A stretch of 64,000 bases of DNA from Gracilimonas tropica DSM 19535 (GCF_000375425.1 NZ_AQXG01000014.1:1-64000), one strand, 5' to 3'. Shown: positions 17,125-25,741, numbered from the stretch's first letter. Notes: generated by a model from the letters alone, not told the origin. A program made the numbers and translations.

Positions 17125-18300
17125 ATGATTGAAACCATTGAAAAAGAACCCAAGACATTGAAGAAAGAGAACAAAGATTTTCCCCTTTTTAGTGAGCTGG
17201 CAAACAAAGAACATGAACAGGTTGTCATCTGCTCTGACCCGGATACCGGGCTCAAGGCCATCATTGCCATTCACAACACCACACTAGGTCCTGCCCTTGG
17301 CGGAACCCGCATGTGGAATTATGAATCTGAAGAAGCCGCGATGAAAGACGTGCTGCGTCTGTCGCGCGGAATGACCTACAAATCTGCCATTTCGGGATTG
17401 AATTTAGGAGGGGGAAAAGCGGTGATCATCGGTGATCCACACACCGAAAAAACCGAAGCCCTGTTTCGCTCATTTGGTCGTTTTGTAGATGGACTTGGCG
17501 GGCGTTATATCACCGCAGAAGATGTGGGAATGACGGAAAAAGAAATGGAATGGATCTATTCCGAAACCAAATATGTGACCGGCATCCCGAAAGCACTGGG
17601 CGGAAGTGGGAACCCATCTCCTGTTACAGCTTACGGCGTTTATATGGGAGCCAAAGCGTGTGCAAAGAAAGCTTACGGCAGTGATTCCCTGGAAGGCAAG
17701 AAGATCGCGCTTCAGGGCGCCGGAAATGTAGCCTCTTTCTTTGCCCGACATGCCGCCAAAGAAGGTGCAAAATTATATATCACGGACATCTATGAAGACA
17801 AAGCTAAATCACTAGCTGAAGAAGTAGGCGGTGAGCTTGTTGATCCCGATGCCATTTACGGTCTTGATGTTGATATTTTCACTCCTTGTGCCCTCGGCGG
17901 TATTATCAACGATGATACCATGGATCAGTTCAAATGTGATATCATTGCCGGTGGGGCAAACAATGTATTGGATGAAGAAGACAAACACGGACAGATGTTG
18001 CTTGATAAAGGCATCATTTATGCCCCTGATTATGTGATCAATGCCGGTGGTATCATCAACATTGCCAGCGAACTGGAAGGCTACAATGAAGAACGCGCCC
18101 TCCAGAATGCCGGTAACATCTACAACACCATCACCGATATTTTGAATTACTCGGAGGAGCACGGCATTCCGGCTCATAAAGCTTCCAATGCCTTAGCTGA
18201 AAAACGCATTGAAACCATCGGAAACATCAAAAATAAATATTCTTCCAAAGCGAATGTTTCCGGCCGATTGGGAGAAGTTTATAAGCGTTTTATCGACTGA
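17125..18300 (+). CDS. ldh: Leucine dehydrogenase (Glu/Leu/Phe/Val dehydrogenase family)
   Basis: A 391-residue amino-acid dehydrogenase. Substrate and catalytic lysines are K86 (MTYKSAISGL) and K98 (NLGGGKAVI), with the same 12-residue spacing as K68 and K80 of the Bacillus enzyme. GPALGGTRMW near residue 56 and the NAD-binding KKIALQGAGNVASFFARH near 192 confirm the family. It is about 25 residues longer than typical leucine dehydrogenase because of a charged N-terminal extension. It oxidatively deaminates leucine, valine and isoleucine to the 2-oxo acids with NAD+, the first step of branched-chain amino-acid catabolism or the last step of synthesis. It is transcribed alone and ends in a terminator. 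Valine or phenylalanine specificity cannot be excluded. Confidence 0.88.
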   Translation: MIETIEKEPKTLKKENKDFPLFSELANKEHEQVVICSDPDTGLKAIIAIHNTTLGPALGGTRMWNYESEEAAMKDVLRLSRGMTYKSAISGLNLGGGKAVIIGDPHTEKTEALFRSFGRFVDGLGGRYITAEDVGMTEKEMEWIYSETKYVTGIPKALGGSGNPSPVTAYGVYMGAKACAKKAYGSDSLEGKKIALQGAGNVASFFARHAAKEGAKLYITDIYEDKAKSLAEEVGGELVDPDAIYGLDVDIFTPCALGGIINDDTMDQFKCDIIAGGANNVLDEEDKHGQMLLDKGIIYAPDYVINAGGIINIASELEGYNEERALQNAGNIYNTITDILNYSEEHGIPAHKASNALAEKRIETIGNIKNKYSSKANVSGRLGEVYKRFID

Positions 18301-18323
18301 TCTGAATCAATTTGATGATCATG

Positions 18324-18354
18324 AAGGGATGCAGGCAACTGTATCCCTTTTTTT
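18324..18354 (+). terminator. Terminator after leucine dehydrogenase
   Basis: The stem AAGGGAT / ATCCCTT, extended by CAG/CTG inside, is followed by a T-run. It begins 24 bases past the stop. Confidence 0.88.
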
Positions 18355-18432
18355 GTTTGATTACTTTACTTCCACCTGCCTGCCCGCCAGATCTGCTGGG
18401 TTTCCCCACCCAATAAAAAGGTTTTTTCTGCG

Positions 18433-18440
18433 TATCTTTG
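18433..18440 (+). promoter_or_regulatory. Candidate -7 promoter box for hslO-ndh
   Basis: TATCTTTG fits the Bacteroidota -7 consensus TAnnTTTG and lies 42 bases before the hslO ATG, after the ldh terminator. I do not see a well-spaced TTTG -33 box, and use of this consensus by Balneolia is an assumption. Confidence 0.35.
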
Positions 18441-18482
18441 GGGCTAATTACATTACAACAAAGAGACTCTTTTTTCACTCCT

Positions 18483-19385
18483 ATGAATATCGAAGAATAT
18501 AATTTTAAAGACCGCCTCATCAAGGGAATTACGACCGACGGACATTTTAAGATTTCAGTGGTAAAAACAACCGAAGTGGTAAAAACCGCTCGGGACAAAC
18601 ATCAGCTTTCCCTGCTGAATACAGTTGTACTTGGAAAGGCTTTGACCGCCACCATGCTGCTCGCTTCCGAACTAAAGGGCGAAGAGCGAATCCAGTTGCG
18701 TATGGATGGAGACGGCCCTATCGGATTTTTGGTAGCAGAGGCCAATCAAGTAGGCGAGATCCGCGGATATGTTAAAAATCCTGCTGCTGAGTTGAATTAT
18801 GACAATCCTGAAACCCGCTTGGGAGATGGCATTGGCCTGGGTGTACTCACCTTCTCAAAAGTGCTTTACAATGAAGCAGAACCCCGAACCAGTACCATCC
18901 AGATCGTAAATGGAGATGTTACCAGTGACGTTGCACACTACCTCGCCCAATCCGAGCAAATTCCTTCTGCTTTACTGGTTGATGTAGGTATAGATGAGGA
19001 TGGAAATGTAACCAACGCCGGCGGACTGCTCATACAACGCATGCCTGATGCTCCCGAAGGGCAGATCGATCTTTTGCAGGAACGTCTTGGCTCCTTCCCA
19101 CCGATCGACGAGCTTTTATCTGACGGGCAATATATTGATGAGATTATGGCCAAAGCCGTTTCTCCTTTGAAGGTTAAAGAGCTAAACCGTCAACCGGTGG
19201 ATTTCTTTTGCAGATGCACTCGCAAGCGATTTAAAAATGCACTTTCCATGCTCAGCCTTGATGACCTGAAGGATATGGAAGGCGAAGGGCAGGAAGTGGT
19301 ATGCCATTATTGCAACCGAAGAGAAAAAATTTCGAAAGAGGAGATCGAAAAAATTATCACGGATGCGCAAGCCAAGATGAACTAA
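18483..19385 (+). CDS. hslO: Redox-regulated chaperone Hsp33
   Basis: A 300-residue Hsp33 protein. The N-terminal domain starts DRLIKGITTDGHFKISVVKTTEVV, and the linker precedes a C-terminal zinc switch with C243, C245, C274 and C277 (FFCRCTRK ... VVCHYCNRREK, a CxC plus CxxC pattern). Oxidation releases zinc and turns the protein into a holdase that binds unfolding clients during peroxide or hypochlorite stress. The open frame extends to 18438, but the ATG at 18483 (MNIEEYNF) is chosen because homology begins there. Only nine bases separate it from the next gene, an NADH dehydrogenase, so the two are probably co-transcribed. Confidence 0.95.
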   Translation: MNIEEYNFKDRLIKGITTDGHFKISVVKTTEVVKTARDKHQLSLLNTVVLGKALTATMLLASELKGEERIQLRMDGDGPIGFLVAEANQVGEIRGYVKNPAAELNYDNPETRLGDGIGLGVLTFSKVLYNEAEPRTSTIQIVNGDVTSDVAHYLAQSEQIPSALLVDVGIDEDGNVTNAGGLLIQRMPDAPEGQIDLLQERLGSFPPIDELLSDGQYIDEIMAKAVSPLKVKELNRQPVDFFCRCTRKRFKNALSMLSLDDLKDMEGEGQEVVCHYCNRREKISKEEIEKIITDAQAKMN

Positions 19386-19394
19386 CATTACATT

Positions 19395-20654
19395 ATGGCC
19401 AAACAAGTTGTTATTGTCGGTGGTGGCTTTGCAGGTATTTCTGCTGCTAAGAAACTGGCCTCCGCAAATTTCTCGGTCACCATCATCGACAAAACGAATC
19501 ACCATCTCTTTCAGCCGTTACTGTATCAGGTAGCCACGGCAGCACTTTCTCCGGGAGATATTGCCATGCCGATCCGGGCTATCTTCAGCAAACAAAAAAA
19601 TGTGGAGGTAGTGCTGGGCGAGGTTGATGCTATTGATAAAGTCCAAAGACGCGTTCAGCTGAAAAGCGGGGCTTACTATCCATTTGATTATTTGGTGTTG
19701 GCCTCAGGCGCTCAGTACAATTATTTTGGTAATGATGATTGGAAAAAACATGCTCCCGGCCTGAAAACACTTTCCGATGCCCTTGAGATTCGGGAACGGA
19801 TCCTTTTGTCACTGGAACAAGCCGAACAGATCATCGATCCGGACAGACGTAAACCTTACCTCACCTATGTTGTGATTGGCGGCGGACCTACCGGCGTTGA
19901 AATGGCGGGATCGATCGCAGAAATCGCAAAGCGAAGTATGATGCGCGATTTCCGAAACATTCAACCCAACGAAACCAAGATCTATTTGATAGAAGCCGCA
20001 GGGGGTATTCTCAATGGCTTTGAGGAACCTCTCCCTGAAAAAGGCTTAAAAACACTGGAAGATATGGGGGTTGAAGTCATTCTGAATTCTCCTGTTCAGG
20101 AGATCCGGAAAAACGGAGTACAAATTGAGGACACATTTATTGAAACTCCGAATATTATTTGGGGAGCCGGAGTGGCTGCATCACCGTTAATCCAGAAATT
20201 AGGGATTGAAACCGACCGTATGGGACGCGCTATGGTTGAAGCTGATCTCTCGATTCCGGGCGACCCTGCGATTTTTGTGGCGGGAGATGCCGCTCATGTC
20301 AAAGACAAAAACGGAGTTCCGCTTCCCGGTCTTGCTCCGGTAGCCATGCAACAAGGAAAATATGTAGGGAATCTCATCAGGAACGAAACGATGGCTTCCT
20401 CTAATCGAACCGCTTTTAAGTATGTTGACAAAGGCACAATGGCCACCATTGGAAGAGCAAAAGCCGTAGCGGATATTCGTGGGTTTAAATTCAGTGGCTT
20501 TTTCGCATGGCTGCTGTGGGGGTTGATCCACATCTTTTTCCTCATCGGCTTCAGAAACCGGTTTCGGGTATTCGCCGAATGGACCTGGCATTACATCACT
20601 TTTAAAAGAGGGGTAAGGCTTATTGCCAAAAAGGAAGATGAAGATCGGTTGTAA
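19395..20654 (+). CDS. ndh: Type II NADH:quinone oxidoreductase (NDH-2 family)
   Basis: A 419-residue FAD flavoprotein with two dinucleotide folds: QVVIVGGGFAGISAAKKLA at the N-terminus for FAD and YVVIGGGPTGVEMAGSIAE near residue 155 for NADH. NHHLFQPLLYQVATAALSPGDIA is the characteristic NDH-2 segment, IFVAGDAAH the late FAD contact, and APVAMQQGKYVGNLI follows it. The C-terminal stretch FFAWLLWGLIHIFFLIGFRNRFRVFAEWTWHY is the amphipathic, hydrophobic part that attaches these enzymes to the inner membrane. It passes electrons from NADH to quinone without pumping protons. It follows hslO at nine bases and runs convergently into the A-type Fe-S carrier gene nine bases away. Confidence 0.9.
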   Translation: MAKQVVIVGGGFAGISAAKKLASANFSVTIIDKTNHHLFQPLLYQVATAALSPGDIAMPIRAIFSKQKNVEVVLGEVDAIDKVQRRVQLKSGAYYPFDYLVLASGAQYNYFGNDDWKKHAPGLKTLSDALEIRERILLSLEQAEQIIDPDRRKPYLTYVVIGGGPTGVEMAGSIAEIAKRSMMRDFRNIQPNETKIYLIEAAGGILNGFEEPLPEKGLKTLEDMGVEVILNSPVQEIRKNGVQIEDTFIETPNIIWGAGVAASPLIQKLGIETDRMGRAMVEADLSIPGDPAIFVAGDAAHVKDKNGVPLPGLAPVAMQQGKYVGNLIRNETMASSNRTAFKYVDKGTMATIGRAKAVADIRGFKFSGFFAWLLWGLIHIFFLIGFRNRFRVFAEWTWHYITFKRGVRLIAKKEDEDRL

Positions 20655-20663
20655 AGTCTTTGC

Positions 20664-21119
20664 TCAGATAGCAAATGAGGTTCCGCATCCACAATTCTCG
20701 ACCGCATTGGGATTATCGAAGGTGAACCCGCGCGCATCCAATCCGTCGGGATAGTCGATTTGCATCCCCTCCAGGTACATCAGGTGTTTGGGAGCAACGA
20801 TGATCTCCACACCAAAGCTTTCGTAAACATGATCGTCGTCTGTACGGTAATCAAGGCCGAGTTTGTAGCTTAATCCGGAGCAACCTCCGCCATCTACGGC
20901 AACGCGCAAATATAAGTTCTCATCAAGGCCCTCTTCGCCTTTGATCTTTTCCACCTGTTTGGCTGCCCGCCGGGTAAGGGTAACCGGTTCACCCGTCAGT
21001 TCTTCTTTTTGATAATCTTGTTGGGTGACAGGCTGGGGGGTGGCAGAATCTTTCTCCTCATCTACATCATCGATGAGGGAAGCAATTACATCGTCTAAAT
21101 TTTCTTCTTGAACACTCAT
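20664..21119 (-). CDS. A-type iron-sulfur cluster carrier (IscA/SufA/ErpA family)
   Basis: A 151-residue protein whose last 105 residues form a HesB/IscA domain. The three cluster-binding cysteines are present: C80 in DGGGCSGLSY, then C143 and C145 in ENCGCGTSF. Residues 1-45 are an extra acidic, probably disordered extension that most A-type carriers lack. The family receives Fe-S clusters from the scaffold and hands them to target enzymes. LipA, encoded 3 kb away, is such a client, but no direct link is shown. It lies 37 bases downstream of the AlbA_2 gene on the same strand, so the two may share a transcript. IscA, SufA and ErpA cannot be told apart from the sequence alone. Confidence 0.9.
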   Translation of the reverse strand: MSVQEENLDDVIASLIDDVDEEKDSATPQPVTQQDYQKEELTGEPVTLTRRAAKQVEKIKGEEGLDENLYLRVAVDGGGCSGLSYKLGLDYRTDDDHVYESFGVEIIVAPKHLMYLEGMQIDYPDGLDARGFTFDNPNAVENCGCGTSFAI

Positions 21120-21156
21120 GATACTTTTTCGCTCCTTTATTTAGAACGAGTCAAAA

Positions 21157-21855
21157 TTACGAAGTTTTTTGGGAAAATGTATAATGGGTGATGCCGTCTT
21201 TTTCAAACAGATCAAGAATACCGGCACTTACCAAATTCACCAATATTTTCGCTGCTCGGTAAGTTGTAACGCTTATCAGCAGCGAAAACCGTTCAACAGT
21301 GATATCTCCATATTCATTCAAAAACCGAAAAAGTTGCTGTTCGTTTTCCCCGTATTCAAAAGTAACGCCTTCATCCGAATAATTTTGCTTCAGCACTTCG
21401 ATGTATTCATCGCTGGCTACTACACTTTCGTCTTTAACCCGAACATAGACCTGGCGGTATTTTTTGCCTTTAACATACACCGGCTTCTCTTCGGCTTCGG
21501 GCACTTTTACCATCAGCACATCCCGTTCTCCGGTGTTTACTAATTCGATGGTGATGGGAATGGCCGGAATGCATTCTTCTTTTGCTGCCTGGTTCAACCA
21601 GAATTCTTCTTCGTAATAACTTTCAACCCCAACGATCTCTCCGTTATCTTCTACCCCGATCAGTATCGTGCCCCCTTTGGTGTTTGCAAAAGCAGCCATT
21701 TCGCGGGCTATTTTTTCCGGGGAAGCCACGCTGTGCTTGAATTCCAAAAAGCTGCTTTCACCGGTCTGAACAAGGTTTTTCAGATCACTGAGCGTGAGTT
21801 CAGATACTTTAACGGTATCAGAATATTGCATGTAGAATTCAAATTCATCTTTCAT
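21157..21855 (-). CDS. AlbA_2 (Schlafen-type) ATP-binding domain protein
   Basis: A 232-residue protein with an AlbA_2 domain at about residues 22-130: ESSFLEFKHS, KIAREMAAFANTKGGTILIGVEDNGEIVGV and YVRVKDESVVAS are the conserved blocks. The remainder looks like a winged-helix tail (FRFLNEYGDITVERFSLLISVTTYRAAKILVNLVSAGILDLF). Such proteins are usually treated as transcription-regulator-like or nucleic-acid-binding, but function is rarely tested. It is shorter than Schlafen-like proteins with an ATPase C-lobe. It stands between gpsA and the Fe-S carrier gene on the same strand, and the context gives no clear hint of its task. Confidence 0.75.
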   Translation of the reverse strand: MKDEFEFYMQYSDTVKVSELTLSDLKNLVQTGESSFLEFKHSVASPEKIAREMAAFANTKGGTILIGVEDNGEIVGVESYYEEEFWLNQAAKEECIPAIPITIELVNTGERDVLMVKVPEAEEKPVYVKGKKYRQVYVRVKDESVVASDEYIEVLKQNYSDEGVTFEYGENEQQLFRFLNEYGDITVERFSLLISVTTYRAAKILVNLVSAGILDLFEKDGITHYTFSQKTS

Positions 21856-21936
21856 CGCAAATGGGATTTTGAGCTAAGCGTTACGAATTATAGGCGCAAT
21901 TATCACGCAACCTGTAACAGGTAACACGAAACCCAA

Positions 21937-22953
21937 TTACATCACAATTTCATTTTTAGGGTCGCGCGTCATGAGTTCGTATAACGCATCCTTTGGGTCT
22001 ACATTGTCGAACAGTACCCGGTAAACGGCCTTAGTAATGGGCATTTCCACATTATTCTTTGTAGCCCAATCATATACCGACTTGGTTGTTTTCACACCTT
22101 CAGCCACCATATTCATGCTTTTAATGATATCATCCAATTTTTCACCTTTACCAATGCGAAATCCTACCGAACGGTTCCGGCTGTGGGTACTGGTACAGGT
22201 TACAATAAGATCCCCCATACCTGTTAAACCGGAGAATGTGTCAGAATGAGCCCCCATCATCCCCCCCATACGTTTCATCTCGTGGAGTCCGCGGGTGATG
22301 AGCGCAGCTTTGGCGTTATCTCCAAGTTCAGCTCCATCTACAATACCGGCGGCAATGGCCATAATGTTTTTTACGGATCCTCCGATCTCTACGCCAACCA
22401 CATCATTATTCACATATACCCGAAACATGGGAGTGAGAAAAGTATCCTGAATGATCTTGGCTGTTCGGGTTGAATAGGCGGCTGCCACAACGGTTGTTGG
22501 TTTCAACTCACCAACCTCTTCTGCATGGCTGGGGCCGTATAATACCCCGATATTGTCTTCCAGCGTAAGTCCCTGCATTACTTCGATCAGCACCTGCGAC
22601 ATGGTTTTGAACGTATCATTTTCGATACCTTTGGCTACCGTCACAAGGATCTCATGACCATCAAGGCATGGTTTTAGCTTTCCGGCCACTTCCCGTAACG
22701 TGTGAGAAGGCGTGGCAAAAACTACCATATCCTGCCCTTTCATGCACTGTTCTAAGTTATTGTAGGCTTTAATAGATTTAGAAAGTTCGAGCTCGGTCAG
22801 ATAAGCAGGATTCCGGTGCTTTTCGTTGATATGATCCGCTATGTGTTTTTCGCGAGCCCATAGCTGTACATTATTACCGGCCTGATCTAAAACCATTGCA
22901 AGTGCGGTACCAAAACTACCGGCACCAATAACCGTAACGTTGCGATTACTCAT
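21937..22953 (-). CDS. gpsA: NAD(P)-dependent glycerol-3-phosphate dehydrogenase
   Basis: A 338-residue enzyme with the N-terminal dinucleotide site VIGAGSFGTALAMVLDQAG and the second-domain signature IGGSVKNIMAIAAGIVDG, which carries the catalytic lysine, followed by GDNAKAALITRGLHEM and GLTGMGDLIVTC. It reduces dihydroxyacetone phosphate to sn-glycerol 3-phosphate, the backbone of phospholipids. The gene overlaps the upstream plsY by four bases (ATGA), so the enzyme that makes glycerol 3-phosphate is co-translated with the acyltransferase that uses it. Length and motifs are normal. Confidence 0.96.
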   Translation of the reverse strand: MSNRNVTVIGAGSFGTALAMVLDQAGNNVQLWAREKHIADHINEKHRNPAYLTELELSKSIKAYNNLEQCMKGQDMVVFATPSHTLREVAGKLKPCLDGHEILVTVAKGIENDTFKTMSQVLIEVMQGLTLEDNIGVLYGPSHAEEVGELKPTTVVAAAYSTRTAKIIQDTFLTPMFRVYVNNDVVGVEIGGSVKNIMAIAAGIVDGAELGDNAKAALITRGLHEMKRMGGMMGAHSDTFSGLTGMGDLIVTCTSTHSRNRSVGFRIGKGEKLDDIIKSMNMVAEGVKTTKSVYDWATKNNVEMPITKAVYRVLFDNVDPKDALYELMTRDPKNEIVM

Positions 22954-23660
22954 ACTTCAGCCTCCGTAAGATGCTCGGCTGTTTTATTTTCATTTTCTTC
23001 TTTTTTACTCCCCGAAAAATTCACGCGATTCTCTGTCCCATTCAGTAGACGCCGGATATTCGATTTATGCTTGTAAATAATGCCTGTTGCAATGATAGTC
23101 GCAAAAATAATGATGCTGCCATCCACATAATATCCTAAACCGTAGCGCATAATCAACAGACTGATCGGATAAATAAAACTTGCAACTATGGAAGCCAAAG
23201 AAACATAACGGGTAGTAAAAACGATCAAAATAAAGATGGCGGAAGAAATCCCTATGGAGATCGGCTCAATCCCGAATAACATACCACAAGCGGTTGCAGC
23301 TCCTTTTCCTCCTTTAAAATTGGCAAAGACCGGAAACATATGGCCAATAACAGCAAATAAACCGCAGGTGATCTTCAGAAAAGCATCGGCTTCCCAGCCG
23401 GGAGGCGCTATGGGACCGCTTCCAATTTCAAATGCATACATTGCGATCCAGAACGAAGGCACGAAGCCTTTCATGAAATCCAGCACCAGCACACTGACTC
23501 CGGATTTCCACCCTAAATTTCGAAAAGCGTTGGTTGTCCCCAGATTTCCGCTCCCAAAATTGCGGATATCCATTTTATGAAATATTTGTCCAACCCAAAG
23601 TGAAGAGGGAATGGATCCCAACACGTAACTGATCAATAAAACCGTGAATAATGAAACCAT
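22950..23660 (-). CDS. plsY: Glycerol-3-phosphate acyltransferase PlsY
   Basis: A 236-residue inner-membrane protein with about five to seven membrane segments. Three PlsY motifs are visible: GSIPSSLWVGQ at the N-terminus, NFGSGNLGTTNAFRNLGWKSG (residues about 34-54) and FKGGKGAATACGMLFGIEP (about 115-133). It transfers an acyl group from acyl phosphate to glycerol 3-phosphate to form lysophosphatidate. The C-terminal 35 residues are polar and charged, longer than in most PlsY. It is first in the plsY-gpsA pair with a four-base overlap. Confidence 0.95.
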   Translation of the reverse strand: MVSLFTVLLISYVLGSIPSSLWVGQIFHKMDIRNFGSGNLGTTNAFRNLGWKSGVSVLVLDFMKGFVPSFWIAMYAFEIGSGPIAPPGWEADAFLKITCGLFAVIGHMFPVFANFKGGKGAATACGMLFGIEPISIGISSAIFILIVFTTRYVSLASIVASFIYPISLLIMRYGLGYYVDGSIIIFATIIATGIIYKHKSNIRRLLNGTENRVNFSGSKKEENENKTAEHLTEAEV

Positions 23661-23739
23661 AAGCTAATTGTTTGCCTGAAGTTACAATATTGGAATCTTA
23701 GTTAACAGTTTTGGAAAAGGAAAAGCTATAGTCGCAACG

Positions 23740-23766
23740 CTCGCAGGATCTGTCGGACGCTGCGAG
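23740..23766. repeat. Small hairpin repeat downstream of lipA
   Basis: The arms CTCGCAG and CTGCGAG are perfect inverted repeats around a 13-base loop, 15 bases past the lipA stop on the minus strand. No T-run follows, so it looks more like a dispersed palindromic element than a standard terminator. Confidence 0.5.
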
Positions 23767-23780
23767 GTTACTTAATGCTC

Positions 23781-24659
23781 TTAAACGTGGCGCTCGGCGT
23801 GGTAAGAAGAACGTACAAGCGGACCACTTTCCACATGCTCGATTCCGAGTTTTTCTCCAATTTCTTTGTACTCGGCAAATTGGTCGGGATGAACCCAATC
23901 CAACACCGGGTGGTGCATTTTGGTAGGCTGCATATATTGTCCGATGGTAAGTACATCTACGCCGTGTTCTACACAATCCTGCATTAACTCGATCACTTCT
24001 TCCCGCTCTTCACCCAAACCAACCATGATACCGGTTTTGGTTCGGAGTCCGGCATTTTTGGTTCGCTGAAGAAGTTCCAAAGAACGCTCATAACGAGCCT
24101 GGGGACGTACTCTTCGGTACTTGCTTGGCACGGTTTCTAGATTATGACTAAGCACATCCGGCGGAGTATCGAAAACGATTTGTAGCGCAGCATCCCACTC
24201 ACCCCGGAAATCAGGAATGAGGGATTCTATTGTTACGCCGGGGATGGCTTCGCGGAGAGCTTTATGTGTTGCAGCAAAAATTGGAGCACCACCGTCTTTG
24301 CGTTCATCACGGTTTACGGAAGTAAGTACCACGTGCTTGAGTTTCATTTTGGCTGCTGCATCAGCTACGCGAGCCGGTTCATCCCAGTCCAGATCTTGTG
24401 GAGGTCGGCCGGTTTTAATGGCACAAAAAGCACAGGAACGGGTACAAACATCCCCCAGGATCATGAAAGTAGCGGTTCCGGCTCCCCAGCATTCTCCCAT
24501 ATTCGGGCAGCGGGCTTCGGAACAAACGGTGTTCAAATTATTGTTGCGGATGGTTTCCGAAACCTCTTTGAACTTCTCTCCGGATGGAAGTTTTACACGC
24601 AGCCAGTCGGGCCGGCGATTCTTGGTCTTATTTTCTACAACCTGAAGTTCTTTGATCAT
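23781..24659 (-). CDS. lipA: Lipoyl synthase
   Basis: A 292-residue radical SAM enzyme. The auxiliary 4Fe-4S cluster ligands are C46, C51 and C57 (VCSEARCPNMGECW), and the radical SAM cluster ligands are C72, C76 and C79 (VCTRSCAFCAIKTG). The RSSYHAE motif near the C-terminus supplies the serine ligand of the auxiliary cluster. It inserts two sulfur atoms at C6 and C8 of protein-bound octanoyl groups on 2-oxoacid dehydrogenases and GcvH. lipB and lpdA follow upstream on the same strand, so the locus covers octanoylation, sulfur insertion and reoxidation of the dihydrolipoyl group. Spacing to lipB (225 bases, with a repeat) suggests a separate promoter. Confidence 0.97.
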   Translation of the reverse strand: MIKELQVVENKTKNRRPDWLRVKLPSGEKFKEVSETIRNNNLNTVCSEARCPNMGECWGAGTATFMILGDVCTRSCAFCAIKTGRPPQDLDWDEPARVADAAAKMKLKHVVLTSVNRDERKDGGAPIFAATHKALREAIPGVTIESLIPDFRGEWDAALQIVFDTPPDVLSHNLETVPSKYRRVRPQARYERSLELLQRTKNAGLRTKTGIMVGLGEEREEVIELMQDCVEHGVDVLTIGQYMQPTKMHHPVLDWVHPDQFAEYKEIGEKLGIEHVESGPLVRSSYHAERHV

Positions 24660-24708
24660 GGTGCTTCTTTAGTGATTATGTGCTGAATTAAAAATCAGCG
24701 AAGTAATT

Positions 24709-24853
24709 GTCATCCTGAGCGCTTAGAGTTAAAAACTATGGTAAAATGCATTCCGCGAAGGATCTCAAAGTATAAAATAGTTCCTGGATTCTGCTTTGAG
24801 ACTCTTCGCGATAAACTCAGATTCTTTTAAACCATCTAAACGCTCAGAGTGAC
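24709..24853. repeat. Intergenic element with terminal inverted repeats (GTCATCCTGAGCG type)
   Basis: The element begins with GTCATCCTGAGCG and ends with CGCTCAGAGTGAC. The two ends are inverted repeats with 11 of 13 matches. The inside contains further small inverted pieces (CCGCGAAGGATCTCAAAG, GAGACTCTTCGCG). It fills most of the gap between lipA and lipB and codes for nothing. A related pair of ends occurs at 53542-53625. Such units are spread through intergenic DNA in this group and behave like MITE or REP elements. Confidence 0.65.
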
Positions 24854-24884
24854 AACAATTTTACTTTTAAAACAATAATTAAAG

Positions 24885-25610
24885 TTACGAAATAATCTGC
24901 TCCACTTCTTGCAGGGAGCCTTTGTTTGTTATGGAGACTTCAAAAACATCTTCAAAGTGAAAAACAATCCGTTCTTTAACTTCCTCTGGGTCAATTTCTT
25001 TGCCGGATAGTTGCTGTAAACTGGTTACGGATTTATCGTCAATTCCACACGGCACGATGTTGTTAAAATATCTCAAGTCGGTGTTTACGTTGAGCGCAAA
25101 ACCGTGCATGGTTACCCATCGAGAACAGCGAATGCCCATGGCGCAGATCTTAGCTTCATCTACCCACACTCCGGTAGCGCCTTCTATTCGTCCGGCTTCA
25201 AAACCATAATCGGCACAAACGCGGATCATGACCTCCTCCAGGAAACGAAGATATTTGTGCACATCAGTGAAATGCCGATCCAGATCTAAAATGGGATAAC
25301 CCACAATTTGCCCGGGACCGTGGTAGGTGATGTCGCCGCCACGATCGATCTTGATGAACTCGGCTTCCAATTGCTGCAGCTCCATCATGGATCGAAGCAT
25401 GTGTTCTTCGCTTCCGCTTTTGCCAAGCGTGTATACATGGGGATGCTCTACAAAAAGAAAAACATCATCTAACCGCTCTCCCTGAAACTCACCTTTCTGC
25501 TCAGCTCGTTTCTCATCGATGAGCCGCTGCTGAACGGATTTCTGCAGGTCCCATATCGGCTGATAGGAAGCATGGCCTAAATCGTACAATTCGATGGTTT
25601 TTTGTGGCAT
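24885..25610 (-). CDS. lipB: Octanoyl-[acyl-carrier-protein]:protein transferase
   Basis: A 241-residue LipB. The core RGGDITYHGPGQIVGYPILDL is the family signature. The catalytic pair is K154 (AKICAMGIRC) and C188 (IVPCGIDDKSVTSL). It moves octanoate from acyl carrier protein onto lipoyl domains, the substrate of LipA. The frame is open to a GTG at 25634, but that GTG lies inside a palindromic repeat. The ATG at 25610 (MPQKTIEL) gives a normal N-terminus, so I chose it. The enzyme is cytoplasmic. The gene lies between lipA and lpdA on the minus strand. Confidence 0.95.
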   Translation of the reverse strand: MPQKTIELYDLGHASYQPIWDLQKSVQQRLIDEKRAEQKGEFQGERLDDVFLFVEHPHVYTLGKSGSEEHMLRSMMELQQLEAEFIKIDRGGDITYHGPGQIVGYPILDLDRHFTDVHKYLRFLEEVMIRVCADYGFEAGRIEGATGVWVDEAKICAMGIRCSRWVTMHGFALNVNTDLRYFNNIVPCGIDDKSVTSLQQLSGKEIDPEEVKERIVFHFEDVFEVSITNKGSLQEVEQIIS

Positions 25611-25630
25611 TTGATTTCGAAATGGACCAT

Positions 25631-25668
25631 TCACCGTAGGGGCAATTCATGAATTGCCCCTACGGTGA
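25631..25668. repeat. 38-base perfect palindrome
   Basis: The sequence starts TCACCGTAGGGGCAATTC and is perfectly self-complementary about its ATGAAT centre, ending GAATTGCCCCTACGGTGA. It lies just upstream of lipB. No T-run follows. Similar GTAGGGGCAATTC/GAATTGCCCCTAC palindromes are seen in many unrelated genomes, so this is probably a mobile or repeated element rather than an operator. Confidence 0.8.
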
Positions 25669-25702
25669 TACATTTAACTTGGAAAACCAATTTATCTATA
25701 GA

Positions 25703-25727
25703 CAAAAATGGCTCCCGAAGGAGCCAT
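25703..25727 (-). terminator. Terminator of lpdA
   Basis: On the minus strand ATGGCTCC, the tetraloop TTCG, GGAGCCAT and then TTTTTG. It lies 56 bases after the lpdA stop. Confidence 0.9.
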
Positions 25728-25741
25728 ATTCGTTCAACATT

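Noticed and set aside
24660..24884. A small RNA gene between lipA and lipB
   Set aside because: The structure is explained by an inverted-repeat element; no promoter or T-run supports an independent RNA.
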